A DNA stretch of 19,814 nucleotides from CAYZMH01 sp964479445 (lineage in GTDB: Bacteria; Bacteroidota; Bacteroidia; Bacteroidales; GCA-2748055), in assembly GCA_964479445.1 (NCBI GenBank), contig CAYZMH010000067.1, positions 1 to 19,814 of the forward strand, written 5' to 3'. The notes below the pieces were generated by a model. It worked only from the letters and a program-made list of their open reading frames with translations. It did no database searches and had not been told where the DNA came from. Positions 6,610 through 13,131 of this stretch are shown here, piece after piece. Made by a program: the position numbers and the translations under genes. Every line of letters begins with the position of its first letter. Position 1 is the stretch's first letter.

Positions 6610-7884
6610 ATGAGATATCTCCTTCTTTTTACAGTGACAATTCTGTTTTTTGTACAATGTAAGAACATGGAAACCTCCAAAGAGGTGTTTACCATGGAAA
6701 CCCTTACCCGGGACGGAGCCTGGTGCTGGTTTTCGGAACCAAGGGCGATCTATCACCATGGTGAAAAAGAACAAACCTATGCAGGCTGGATCACTTCCGG
6801 GGGAGATGTAACAGTTGCTGCTCTCAATCATGAAACCGGTAGTTGGACCAGCCATGTGGTTCATCGCCGGCTGGAAGCCGATGACCATGATCACCCTGTA
6901 ATCTATGTGCGCAAGGATAACAGGCTGGTGGTTTTTTATTCAAAACATTCAAAAGGTTCCATGTATGTTGCCATTTCGAAAAGACCTGAAGACATCACGG
7001 AATGGAGAGAAGCTGACACCTTTGGTGAGAATGTTACCTATGCAAATCCTTTGCGCAGCGGCGATTCACTTTTTGTCTTCTATCGCGATCTGAACTGGCA
7101 TCCAACGCTGATCACTTCAGGGGATGAAGGAGAGACATGGGAAAAACCGCGACAGTTTATCAGGGGAGGAGGAGAACGTCCCTATGCGAAATATACCGCG
7201 GATAAATTTGGAAGGATCTTTACCGCCTTCACCGGTGGCCACCCCCGGAAAGAGCCGCGTAACAAAATTTTCTTCGCCAATTATGATTTTGGATTGGTGA
7301 AACGTGGAAATGGTACGATGTCCAGCATCTTTGCCGGGGAGAACGAAGGAATCGATATCGACAGGGATCCACTGGATACGGTTTACAATGCATTCAACGG
7401 GAAAGCATGGATATGGGACATTGCCTGTGCAGACGAGAACGAGCCGGTGTTGGTGTATGCCATGTTCCCGACTGACACGGCTCATCAATACTATTATGCC
7501 CGCTGGAACGGGGAAAAGTGGGAGAATCACCGGATTTCGGAGGGTGGGGGATGGTTTCCTCAAACACCTGGAGGAGAAGAGGAGACAGAACCTAACTACT
7601 CCGGGGGTGTAACCCTGGATCACGAGGATCCTTTCACCGTCTATCTTTCCAAACCCGTGAACGGTGTCTTTGAGATTTTCCGGTATATCACACCCGACAG
7701 TGGACGTACCTGGCAGTCTGAACAACTCACCCACGATACCCCGGCAGGTGTACTGAATGTGCGACCCGTAGTACCCCGGAACCATAAGCCCGGTGCCGTC
7801 GATCTCCTCTGGATGCGGGGAAGCTATACCCACTATACCGATTTCGGTACACAGATCATGGCCGGTAGCTTTGAGAAAAAATAA
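6610..7884 (+). CDS. BNR_4-type beta-propeller protein, putative lipoprotein carbohydrate-active enzyme
   Basis: The 424-residue product begins with a short hydrophobic leader ending FFVQC (Cys17). This resembles a lipoprotein signal but has an atypical Gln at -1, so anchoring is uncertain. The body resembles the BNR repeat-containing family (PF15892-like): DGAWCWFSEPRAI (about 36-48), DDHDHPVIYV and VFYSKHSKGSMYVAIS, then blades with Asp-box-like turns (SGDEGETWEKP, TPDSGRTWQSE). Relatives are seven-bladed propellers, some acting as polysaccharide lyases (ulvan lyase families) and many uncharacterised near polysaccharide-utilisation loci. No SusC/SusD, sulfatase or glycosidase gene lies beside it here, so its substrate cannot be inferred. 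A classic sialidase is less likely because no Arg-triad pattern is evident. Family placement is fairly confident; catalytic function is not. Confidence 0.75.
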   Translation: MRYLLLFTVTILFFVQCKNMETSKEVFTMETLTRDGAWCWFSEPRAIYHHGEKEQTYAGWITSGGDVTVAALNHETGSWTSHVVHRRLEADDHDHPVIYVRKDNRLVVFYSKHSKGSMYVAISKRPEDITEWREADTFGENVTYANPLRSGDSLFVFYRDLNWHPTLITSGDEGETWEKPRQFIRGGGERPYAKYTADKFGRIFTAFTGGHPRKEPRNKIFFANYDFGLVKRGNGTMSSIFAGENEGIDIDRDPLDTVYNAFNGKAWIWDIACADENEPVLVYAMFPTDTAHQYYYARWNGEKWENHRISEGGGWFPQTPGGEEETEPNYSGGVTLDHEDPFTVYLSKPVNGVFEIFRYITPDSGRTWQSEQLTHDTPAGVLNVRPVVPRNHKPGAVDLLWMRGSYTHYTDFGTQIMAGSFEKK

Positions 7885-7894
7885 CTACCCACCG

Positions 7895-7927
7895 TTACCC
7901 CGGTTTCATTTATCCGGGAAGGGGTAA
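7895..7927. repeat. Nested inverted repeats after the beta-propeller gene
   Basis: TTACCCC (7895-7901) pairs with GGGGTAA (7921-7927), and inside it CCCGG can pair with CCGGG, giving competing hairpins just past the stop at 7882-7884. No T-run follows, so it is at best an atypical terminator or a 3'-end stabilising structure. Confidence 0.35.
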
Positions 7928-7980
7928 TCCCGAACATCCGCGGTGCTGCATTGTTGTATGTAAAACACATAACCCCAACT

Positions 7981-9414
7981 ATGAAACTGACTGTCTTTAG
8001 TTTAGTCCTTTTATTACTGATACTTATTCCAGGCTGCACACCTTCGGGCTCTCCGGCGGAGAACCCCATTCCCGGTCCGGCCATTGAACGAGACCTGGAG
8101 GAGATCCGCAACGACGGTAAACTGAAGGTCCTGACCACCTACAGTGGGACCAGTTACTTTCTCTACCGGGGCAGACCCATGGGATTTGAATACGAACTGC
8201 TGAAACGATTTGCGGACTACCTGGAGCTGGACCTGGAGATCCACGTATCTGATAATATCGACAGCCTGTTGATGGAACTCAATAAGGGTTCGGTGGATTT
8301 GGTGGCCCATGGGATCACCATAACCTCGGAGCGCAAGGATGCGGTAGATTTTACCGATTATCTCTACCTCACTCACCAGGTACTGGTTCAGAAAAAGCCC
8401 GATAACTGGAGACAGATGAGGTGGAGCGCTATCCAGAAAGCACTGGTCCATGATGCCATTGAACTGATCGGCGACACGGTCTCGGTCCGGGCAAACTCCT
8501 CGTACCATCAGCGCCTGGAGAACCTCTCCACGGAGATCGGCGGTGAAATAATTATCGATACCCTCTCGGGTGACCTCTCTACCGATGAGATTATCAAGAT
8601 GGTGGTTGATGGTAAGATAAAGTACACTGTGGCGGATAACAATATAGCGAGCATCAATGCCTCTTATTTTCCGGTCCTTGACATTGATGTACCCATCAGT
8701 TTTTCCCAGCGGATCGGGTGGGCGGTGCGGAGCAACTCCCCCGAACTGCTTCAGGCTGCAAATACCTGGCTGAAGGAGATGAAAAAAGAGGTGGATTATT
8801 ATGTGATCTACAACAAATACTTCAAGAATAAACGCAGTTTCAGGAAACGAATACAGAGCGAATTCTATAGCCTGAACAAAAATCGCATCAGTCAGTACGA
8901 TGACCTAATCCGGCAGTACGCCGACAGCATTCGGTGGGACTGGCGCATGCTCGCTTCCCTGGTCTACCAGGAATCACGGTTTGAAGCGGATGCCGGATCC
9001 TGGGCCGGGGCAAAAGGACTGATGCAGCTCATGCCGGCCATTGCCGGTGAACTGGGAGTGAAAAATCGCCTGGATCCAAAACAGAGCATCCGGGGAGGAA
9101 CCAGGTACCTGGACCGGCTATGGAACAGGTTTGAATCGGTGCCGGATTCCCTGCAGCGTCTTAAGTTTACCATGGCTTCTTACAATTGCGGGTACTACCA
9201 CGTGGTGGATGCACGAAAACTGGCTGCAGAACGAAATGTCAATCCTGATAGGTGGGACGAAGAGGTGGAGGAGATGATCCTGGCACTCAGCTACCCAAAA
9301 AACTACAACCACCCCGTGGTACAATATGGCTATGTCCGTGGCATTGAACCCTACACCTATGTCCGGCAGATCTTTGAACGATATGACCACTACCGGAAGT
9401 TTATTGAACGGTAA
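7981..9414 (+). CDS. mltF: MltF-like membrane-bound lytic transglycosylase (substrate-binding domain + SLT)
   Basis: I start at ATG 7981 because it opens a standard lipoprotein signal (MKLTVFSLVLLLLILIPGC, Cys19). The in-frame ATG at 7951 only adds ten residues before it. The 477-residue product has an extracellular-solute-binding-like domain (about 45-285; GKLKVLTTYSGTSYFLYRG, MGFEYELLKRFADYL, GSVDLVAHGITITSERK) followed by a family-1 lytic transglycosylase domain (about 305-445). The catalytic Glu is E331 in YQESRF, with GAKGLMQLMP (343-352) and MASYNCGYYHV. This is the MltF architecture: the first domain regulates, and the second cleaves peptidoglycan to 1,6-anhydro products. It should act in the periplasm, tethered to a membrane. 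No neighbouring gene is obviously linked to cell-wall turnover. Confidence 0.93.
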   Translation: MKLTVFSLVLLLLILIPGCTPSGSPAENPIPGPAIERDLEEIRNDGKLKVLTTYSGTSYFLYRGRPMGFEYELLKRFADYLELDLEIHVSDNIDSLLMELNKGSVDLVAHGITITSERKDAVDFTDYLYLTHQVLVQKKPDNWRQMRWSAIQKALVHDAIELIGDTVSVRANSSYHQRLENLSTEIGGEIIIDTLSGDLSTDEIIKMVVDGKIKYTVADNNIASINASYFPVLDIDVPISFSQRIGWAVRSNSPELLQAANTWLKEMKKEVDYYVIYNKYFKNKRSFRKRIQSEFYSLNKNRISQYDDLIRQYADSIRWDWRMLASLVYQESRFEADAGSWAGAKGLMQLMPAIAGELGVKNRLDPKQSIRGGTRYLDRLWNRFESVPDSLQRLKFTMASYNCGYYHVVDARKLAAERNVNPDRWDEEVEEMILALSYPKNYNHPVVQYGYVRGIEPYTYVRQIFERYDHYRKFIER

Positions 9415-9495
9415 GACACCTGTCTGTTGTTACGCCCTATCATCAAAAATTATAATGTTTCTCCGGCTTACACTGGTGTATACAAAATGAGCCAC

Positions 9496-9503
9496 TACCT
9501 TTG
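9496..9503 (+). promoter_or_regulatory. Bacteroidota-type -7 element of the reductase/FetAB/MscS run
   Basis: TACCTTTG is a perfect TAnnTTTG match, 22 nt before the ATG at 9526, predicting transcription from about 9510. No clear -33 TTG is present at the usual spacing. Confidence 0.5.
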
Positions 9504-9525
9504 TGCATAGTATAAACAGGTAAGT

Positions 9526-10059
9526 ATGCGAAAGATTGTTTTGTTTACAGCCATTTCCATGGACGGGTTTATTGCCAGGAAAGACGGGGATATAAGCTGG
9601 CTGAATAATCCCGACTTTGCCCTCGAAGGGGAAGATTACGGGTATACCGAATTTTATCGTTCCGTGGACACGACCCTCATGGGAAACAACACCTACCGCC
9701 AGATCATGGGATTCGGGGTGCCTTTCCCCTATCCCGATAAAGAGAATTATGTATTGACCCGCTCCGAATCGGAGGAACCTACCGATGAGGTGATGTTCGT
9801 AACGGGGAATATTGCCGATTTCACCCGGCAGCTCAAAGAGCAGGAAGGAGAGGATATCTGGCTCGTCGGGGGCGGTGAGGTCAATGCATTCATGCTGGAG
9901 AACGCGTTCATCGACCGGCTGATCCTTACCGTGATGCCGGTGGCCCTTGGATCGGGGATACCCCTGTTCGAAGGGTCGGACCGGGAGACGCAATGGAAAC
10001 TCACCACTCAGGAAGCCTATCAGAACGGCGTTTTACAGTCGATCTATGATCTTTTGTAA
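9526..10059 (+). CDS. Dihydrofolate-reductase-fold / RibD C-terminal family reductase
   Basis: The 177-residue single-domain protein matches the RibD_C/DHFR-like family. Visible features are MRKIVLFTAISMDGFIA at the N-terminus (nucleotide-binding beta strand and SMDGFIA signature), GDISWL, DTTLMGNNTYRQIMGFG (the T-x-x-x-G-x-x-T-Y segment), YPDKENYVLTR, and the glycine-rich DIWLVGGGEVNAFML with RLILTVMPVALGSGIPLF. Members use NAD(P)H, but outside riboflavin and folate synthesis most have no assigned substrate, and this stand-alone form (no deaminase domain) is of that kind. It is probably cytoplasmic, as no signal peptide is seen. Its last 14 nt overlap the FetA-like gene, so the two are likely translated from one mRNA. 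The functional link to the transporter is unknown. Confidence 0.9.
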   Translation: MRKIVLFTAISMDGFIARKDGDISWLNNPDFALEGEDYGYTEFYRSVDTTLMGNNTYRQIMGFGVPFPYPDKENYVLTRSESEEPTDEVMFVTGNIADFTRQLKEQEGEDIWLVGGGEVNAFMLENAFIDRLILTVMPVALGSGIPLFEGSDRETQWKLTTQEAYQNGVLQSIYDLL

Positions 10060-10636
10060 AAACATAACACTGTCATACAACGGGAACACCATCCTCCAGG
10101 ATCTCTCCTTTCGCGTGGAGAAGGGACAGAAAGCGTGCATTAATGGGGCTTCCGGAAAAGGGAAAAGCTCCGTGCTCAAACTTCTCCAGGGGTATGTGAA
10201 GCCCGACAGGGGGGTGGTAAAGGTAAACGGAACGAACCTTTCCGCGGATACGGTCCAGACGATCAGGAGATCCCTTGCCTGGGTTCCTCAAAACATTGAC
10301 CTTCCTGTGAACAACGGAAGATCATTGATGGATCTGCTGGGGATGGATGATGACGGACAGGCGGGGCATTATGCCGGTAAGCTGGGATTATCTCCAGCGA
10401 TGCTCACCAGGTCCTTTGATGAGATAAGCGGGGGACAGAAACAGCGGATCATCATTGCGGTCTGCCTGGCCATGGACCGGGAGATCATCCTGCTGGACGA
10501 ACCCACCGCCTCGCTGGACGATCAGTCCATCGGATACCTGGTTGAGGTGATTAACGAGCTGGATCAGAAGACGGTCCTCTCGGCATCCCATAACAGGCAG
10601 TGGCATACGCATGCCGATAAAATCATACCGCTTTGA
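10046..10636 (+). CDS. fetA: ABC transporter ATP-binding protein, FetA (YbbL)-like
   Basis: I choose ATG 10046 (MIFCKNITLSYNGNTILQDLSF), a normal ABC N-terminus giving 196 residues. The longer frame from 9947 would add 33 residues of antisense-like composition inside the upstream gene. All nucleotide-binding motifs are present: Walker A GASGKGKSS (36-44), Q-loop VPQN, signature SGGQKQR, Walker B EIILLDEPTASLD, and the switch His in SASHN. The small size and pairing with a UPF0014 permease match E. coli FetA/FetB (YbbL/YbbM), proposed to export iron and protect against oxidative stress. Substrate assignment here rests on that homology only. The start lies inside the reductase gene (14-nt overlap), and its TGA overlaps the TTG start of the permease. 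Confidence 0.9.
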   Translation: MIFCKNITLSYNGNTILQDLSFRVEKGQKACINGASGKGKSSVLKLLQGYVKPDRGVVKVNGTNLSADTVQTIRRSLAWVPQNIDLPVNNGRSLMDLLGMDDDGQAGHYAGKLGLSPAMLTRSFDEISGGQKQRIIIAVCLAMDREIILLDEPTASLDDQSIGYLVEVINELDQKTVLSASHNRQWHTHADKIIPL

Positions 10637-11448
10637 AAGAGATCCTCGACATCCAACTCCTGAATTTACTCCTGGGATTCATTATCCTGGTGATCCCGGT
10701 GTCTATCTTTATCTATTTCAGGGTGAAGTTGGTCAAAGACCTGCTCATTTCCGTGGTTCGCATGGTGGCCCAGCTATCCCTGGTGGCGCTCTACCTGGAG
10801 TGGATCTTCAATCTGAACAATGCCTGGGTAAACTCACTCTGGGTCGTCGTGATGATCTTCGTGGGAATCACTACTACCATCAGGAGGGTGGGGATCCGCT
10901 GGAGATACTTCCTGCTCCCTTTCCTGCTGGCCTCTGCAACTTCCGTGGTGATCATCGATGCCTTTTTCCTGGGCCTGGTGCTGAATTTGGAGTATACCTT
11001 CGATGCACGCTATTTTGTTCCCATCACCGGCATGGTGCTTGGTAATTCGCTTAACCATAATATCGTGGGATTGAGTACCTACTTTGACAGCCTCTCTGCG
11101 AAATCCGACCTATACTACTTCCTGCGCACCAACAGCCGTCAGGGGGGGCGGGTGCTGCACCCCTTTATCGGGGAGGCGATCAACAGGGGGATGAACCCGC
11201 TGATCGCGACGATGTCGGTGATCGGACTCATTTCCCTGCCGGGGATGATGACCGGTCAGATCCTGGGGGGAAGTTCGCCCACCATTGCCATCAAGTACCA
11301 GGTGATGATCATGCTGGCTATCTTCGGAGGTTGTATCCTTAACCTGGTTCTGAGTATCCTGATCTCCAACCGGTTCATTTTCGACAACTACCAGCGATTC
11401 AGGAAAAATGTCCTTCGGACAGGAACGGCCGCTGGAAAAAATGCGTAA
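10633..11448 (+). CDS. fetB: ABC transporter permease, FetB (YbbM / UPF0014) family
   Basis: The 271-residue integral membrane protein has about seven hydrophobic segments and UPF0014 hallmarks: SVVRMVAQLSLVALYLEW, VGITTTIRR, ITGMVLGNSLNHNIVGLS, and HPFIGEAINRGMNPLIATMSVIGLISLPGMMTGQILGG split over the last core helices. It is the partner of the FetA-like ATPase just upstream and probably forms a metal (iron) exporter in the inner membrane. The start is a TTG at 10633 that shares bases with the preceding TGA (TTGA). The next in-frame Met (residue 43) would delete the first transmembrane segment, so TTG is preferred. No Shine-Dalgarno sequence is evident, consistent with termination-reinitiation coupling. 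Confidence 0.92.
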   Translation: MKEILDIQLLNLLLGFIILVIPVSIFIYFRVKLVKDLLISVVRMVAQLSLVALYLEWIFNLNNAWVNSLWVVVMIFVGITTTIRRVGIRWRYFLLPFLLASATSVVIIDAFFLGLVLNLEYTFDARYFVPITGMVLGNSLNHNIVGLSTYFDSLSAKSDLYYFLRTNSRQGGRVLHPFIGEAINRGMNPLIATMSVIGLISLPGMMTGQILGGSSPTIAIKYQVMIMLAIFGGCILNLVLSILISNRFIFDNYQRFRKNVLRTGTAAGKNA

Positions 11449-11476
11449 CTTTCCCTGAACACGAAAACTCACAGGT

Positions 11477-12544
11477 ATGCAGGAATTCCTTACAAACCTC
11501 AAGTCCATTATCTCACCAACGGTTGTAGTGCTGGTTCTGGCCGGATTGCTGCTGCTCAACCGCTATATATTCAGCCGGATCAAGAGTGGTAAAGCATCCA
11601 CGGAAATAACCCGGGGTATGGTGGCCCTCCTCCTTGTCTTGCTGGCCATCCTGGCTTTTATCCTGGTGCTGCCTATCGATCAGGGTCTGAAAGGACAGCT
11701 CCTTGGCTTCCTGGGGATCGTGGTGAGTGCAGGTATCGCACTGAGCTCAACCACCCTGCTGGGCAACCTGATTGCAGGGTTGATGAATAACTCCATGGAC
11801 AGGTTCCGGAATGGCGACCTGATCAGCCTGGACAATCTGCAGGGAAGGGTCACCAAAAGAAGTGTTTTCCATACCGAGATCCAGCTGGAAGACAGCAATT
11901 TCGTTACCATCCCCAATTTGTTCATAGCCTCCAATCCTGTTAAACTCACCCGGAAAACCAATACCGTGATTTCTGCCACGGTCTCCCTGGGGTACGATGT
12001 GTCCCGGGCAAAGGTGGAGGAGAGCCTAAAAGAAGCAGCACTATCAGCAGGACTTACCGATCCGTATGTCTATATTCTCTCCATGGGTGACTATTCGGTG
12101 GTTTATAAGATCCACGGATTTTTGGAAGATAGCGGCCGGTTTTTCAGTGTGCGTTCGCTGTTGAATGGGATGGTGATGGATACCCTGCATAAAAACCGGA
12201 TCGAGATTGTATCGCCGACCTTTATGAACCAGCGGAGGGTGGATGAGCGTGAATTTATCCCGGACTTGATTGTTGAGCAATCGAGCCAGCAAAAAGAGGA
12301 GACTCCGGAAGACCTCATATTTGACAAAGCGAAAAAGTCGGAAAAGATTGAACAGAAGCGGGAATACCTGGCCCAGATCGAAGAGAAAACCGGGGCATTG
12401 AAGGAGAAACTCAGGGATAAGAAGGGAACGGAAGAAGCCGGGGAGATAAAAAGTTCCATAGAACGCTGGCAAAATGTTAAAAAAGCCATTGAAGAAGATA
12501 TAAGGCAGCGGGAGGAGAAACTGGATGATGAAGGGAGCGAATAA
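11477..12544 (+). CDS. MscS-family mechanosensitive ion channel with C-terminal coiled coil
   Basis: The 355-residue protein has three predicted membrane helices (about 12-28, 47-66, 75-105). The third, GIVVSAGIALSSTTLLGNLIAGLMN, is the Ala/Gly-rich pore helix of MscS. It continues into the beta domain (FRNGDLISLDNLQGRVTKRS, FVTIPNLFIASNPV) and an alpha/beta domain to about 260. The tail (about 270-355) is highly charged and heptad-like (KSEKIEQKREYLAQIEEK...), predicting a coiled coil not found in the short E. coli MscS. The channel would release solutes on hypo-osmotic shock. The gene starts 28 nt after fetB and is probably the last of the run beginning at 9526. A new promoter element follows at 12558. 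Confidence 0.93.
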   Translation: MQEFLTNLKSIISPTVVVLVLAGLLLLNRYIFSRIKSGKASTEITRGMVALLLVLLAILAFILVLPIDQGLKGQLLGFLGIVVSAGIALSSTTLLGNLIAGLMNNSMDRFRNGDLISLDNLQGRVTKRSVFHTEIQLEDSNFVTIPNLFIASNPVKLTRKTNTVISATVSLGYDVSRAKVEESLKEAALSAGLTDPYVYILSMGDYSVVYKIHGFLEDSGRFFSVRSLLNGMVMDTLHKNRIEIVSPTFMNQRRVDEREFIPDLIVEQSSQQKEETPEDLIFDKAKKSEKIEQKREYLAQIEEKTGALKEKLRDKKGTEEAGEIKSSIERWQNVKKAIEEDIRQREEKLDDEGSE

Positions 12545-12557
12545 TCAAACCTTTTTC

Positions 12558-12565
12558 TATTTTTG
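12558..12565 (+). promoter_or_regulatory. Bacteroidota-type -7 element of the metal-efflux operon
   Basis: TATTTTTG is a perfect TAnnTTTG match, 42-49 nt before the ATG of the His-rich protein gene. It sits immediately after the mscS-family gene and is the best candidate promoter for the three-gene efflux operon. No metal-regulator gene (MerR, ArsR, two-component) lies in the window. Confidence 0.5.
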
Positions 12566-12606
12566 CTGTTCAATACATAGATTGATAAGAGGTTTTGTTA
12601 CATCGC

Positions 12607-12999
12607 ATGCGACATAAAGGGTTGATAATACTGTGGATGGCTGGATTTTCGTTCCTTGCACACCTTGCTATTCCCCATCAACACAATTTTACCGCTTCTT
12701 TGCTGGGTCCGGCCCATGAACATGTTTGTTGCCATGATGATCAGAATATCGCTCATGAAACCGGTCATTCACACGATCATTGCGACATCCTGACAATCCT
12801 CATTGCGGGTGACCCACCCGTTCAGTATGACACAGATACCCCTGTTACCGCATTTACCGATTATCCGTTTTTTACTCCCGTGGGATTGGATCTATCATTC
12901 ACCGGTGGAAAGCCGGTCCCGTTTGAGAAGGATCCGGTTCCTTTGCTGGTTCGTTTTTTATCTGCAATCCCGCCCAGGGCACCTCCCATTTCTGTCTGA
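12607..12999 (+). CDS. Small exported His/Cys-rich protein of the efflux operon
   Basis: I prefer ATG 12607 (130 residues, MRHKGLIILWMAGFSFLAHLAIP) over the TTG at 12595, which adds four residues; AAGAGG at 12587-12592 lies 14 nt before this ATG. The N-terminal hydrophobic segment should export or anchor the protein. After it come dense potential metal ligands: HQH, HEHVCCHDD and HETGHSHDHCD (about 24-60). The C-terminal half is Pro-rich and ends RAPP-ISV, an ending resembling other small proteins found in copper/zinc efflux loci (recollection, not a search). It lies 132 nt before the czcA fusion gene on the same strand. A periplasmic metal-binding or metal-buffering role feeding the pump is the natural inference. 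I cannot name a family with confidence. Confidence 0.75.
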   Translation: MRHKGLIILWMAGFSFLAHLAIPHQHNFTASLLGPAHEHVCCHDDQNIAHETGHSHDHCDILTILIAGDPPVQYDTDTPVTAFTDYPFFTPVGLDLSFTGGKPVPFEKDPVPLLVRFLSAIPPRAPPISV

Positions 13000-13005
13000 C
13001 ATGTT

Positions 13006-13019
13006 ATCTCTGAAGAGAT
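13006..13019. repeat. Palindrome in the gap before czcA
   Basis: ATCTCT-GA-AGAGAT is a perfect 6-bp inverted repeat with a 2-nt centre, just after the stop of the His-rich protein gene. A second, looser stem, CTCCTG (13027-13032) with CAGGAG (13046-13051), follows. These could be a processing or attenuation structure or an operator. No T-run follows, so termination is unlikely. Confidence 0.3.
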
Positions 13020-13070
13020 CCTGATCCTCCTGTTCGTTCCGACTGCAGGAGCATACAGGGATTTGCTTTT

Positions 13071-13096
13071 CCTGGATGAGCTTTTTTATCCTGGAT
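13071..13096 (+). repeat. Direct repeat CCTGGAT upstream of czcA
   Basis: CCTGGAT occurs at 13071-13077 and 13090-13096, 19 bp start to start, within the untranslated 132-nt gap. This is roughly two helical turns apart and could be paired regulator half-sites, or chance. Confidence 0.25.
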
Positions 13097-13131
13097 ACTT
13101 CAGTCGGATTTTCAACAAATAGACATAGCAT

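Noticed and set aside
7117..7833. 238-codon open frame on the minus strand inside the beta-propeller gene
   Set aside because: It is long but opposite a gene with family motifs along its whole length; no domain or promoter was seen.
9430..9993. 187-codon minus-strand open frame opposite the reductase
   Set aside because: It overlaps a complete RibD/DHFR-fold gene and has no recognisable motifs.
9947..10045. Longer start of the FetA-like ATPase
   Set aside because: The extra 33 residues are out-of-frame reductase sequence; a canonical ABC N-terminus begins at 10046.
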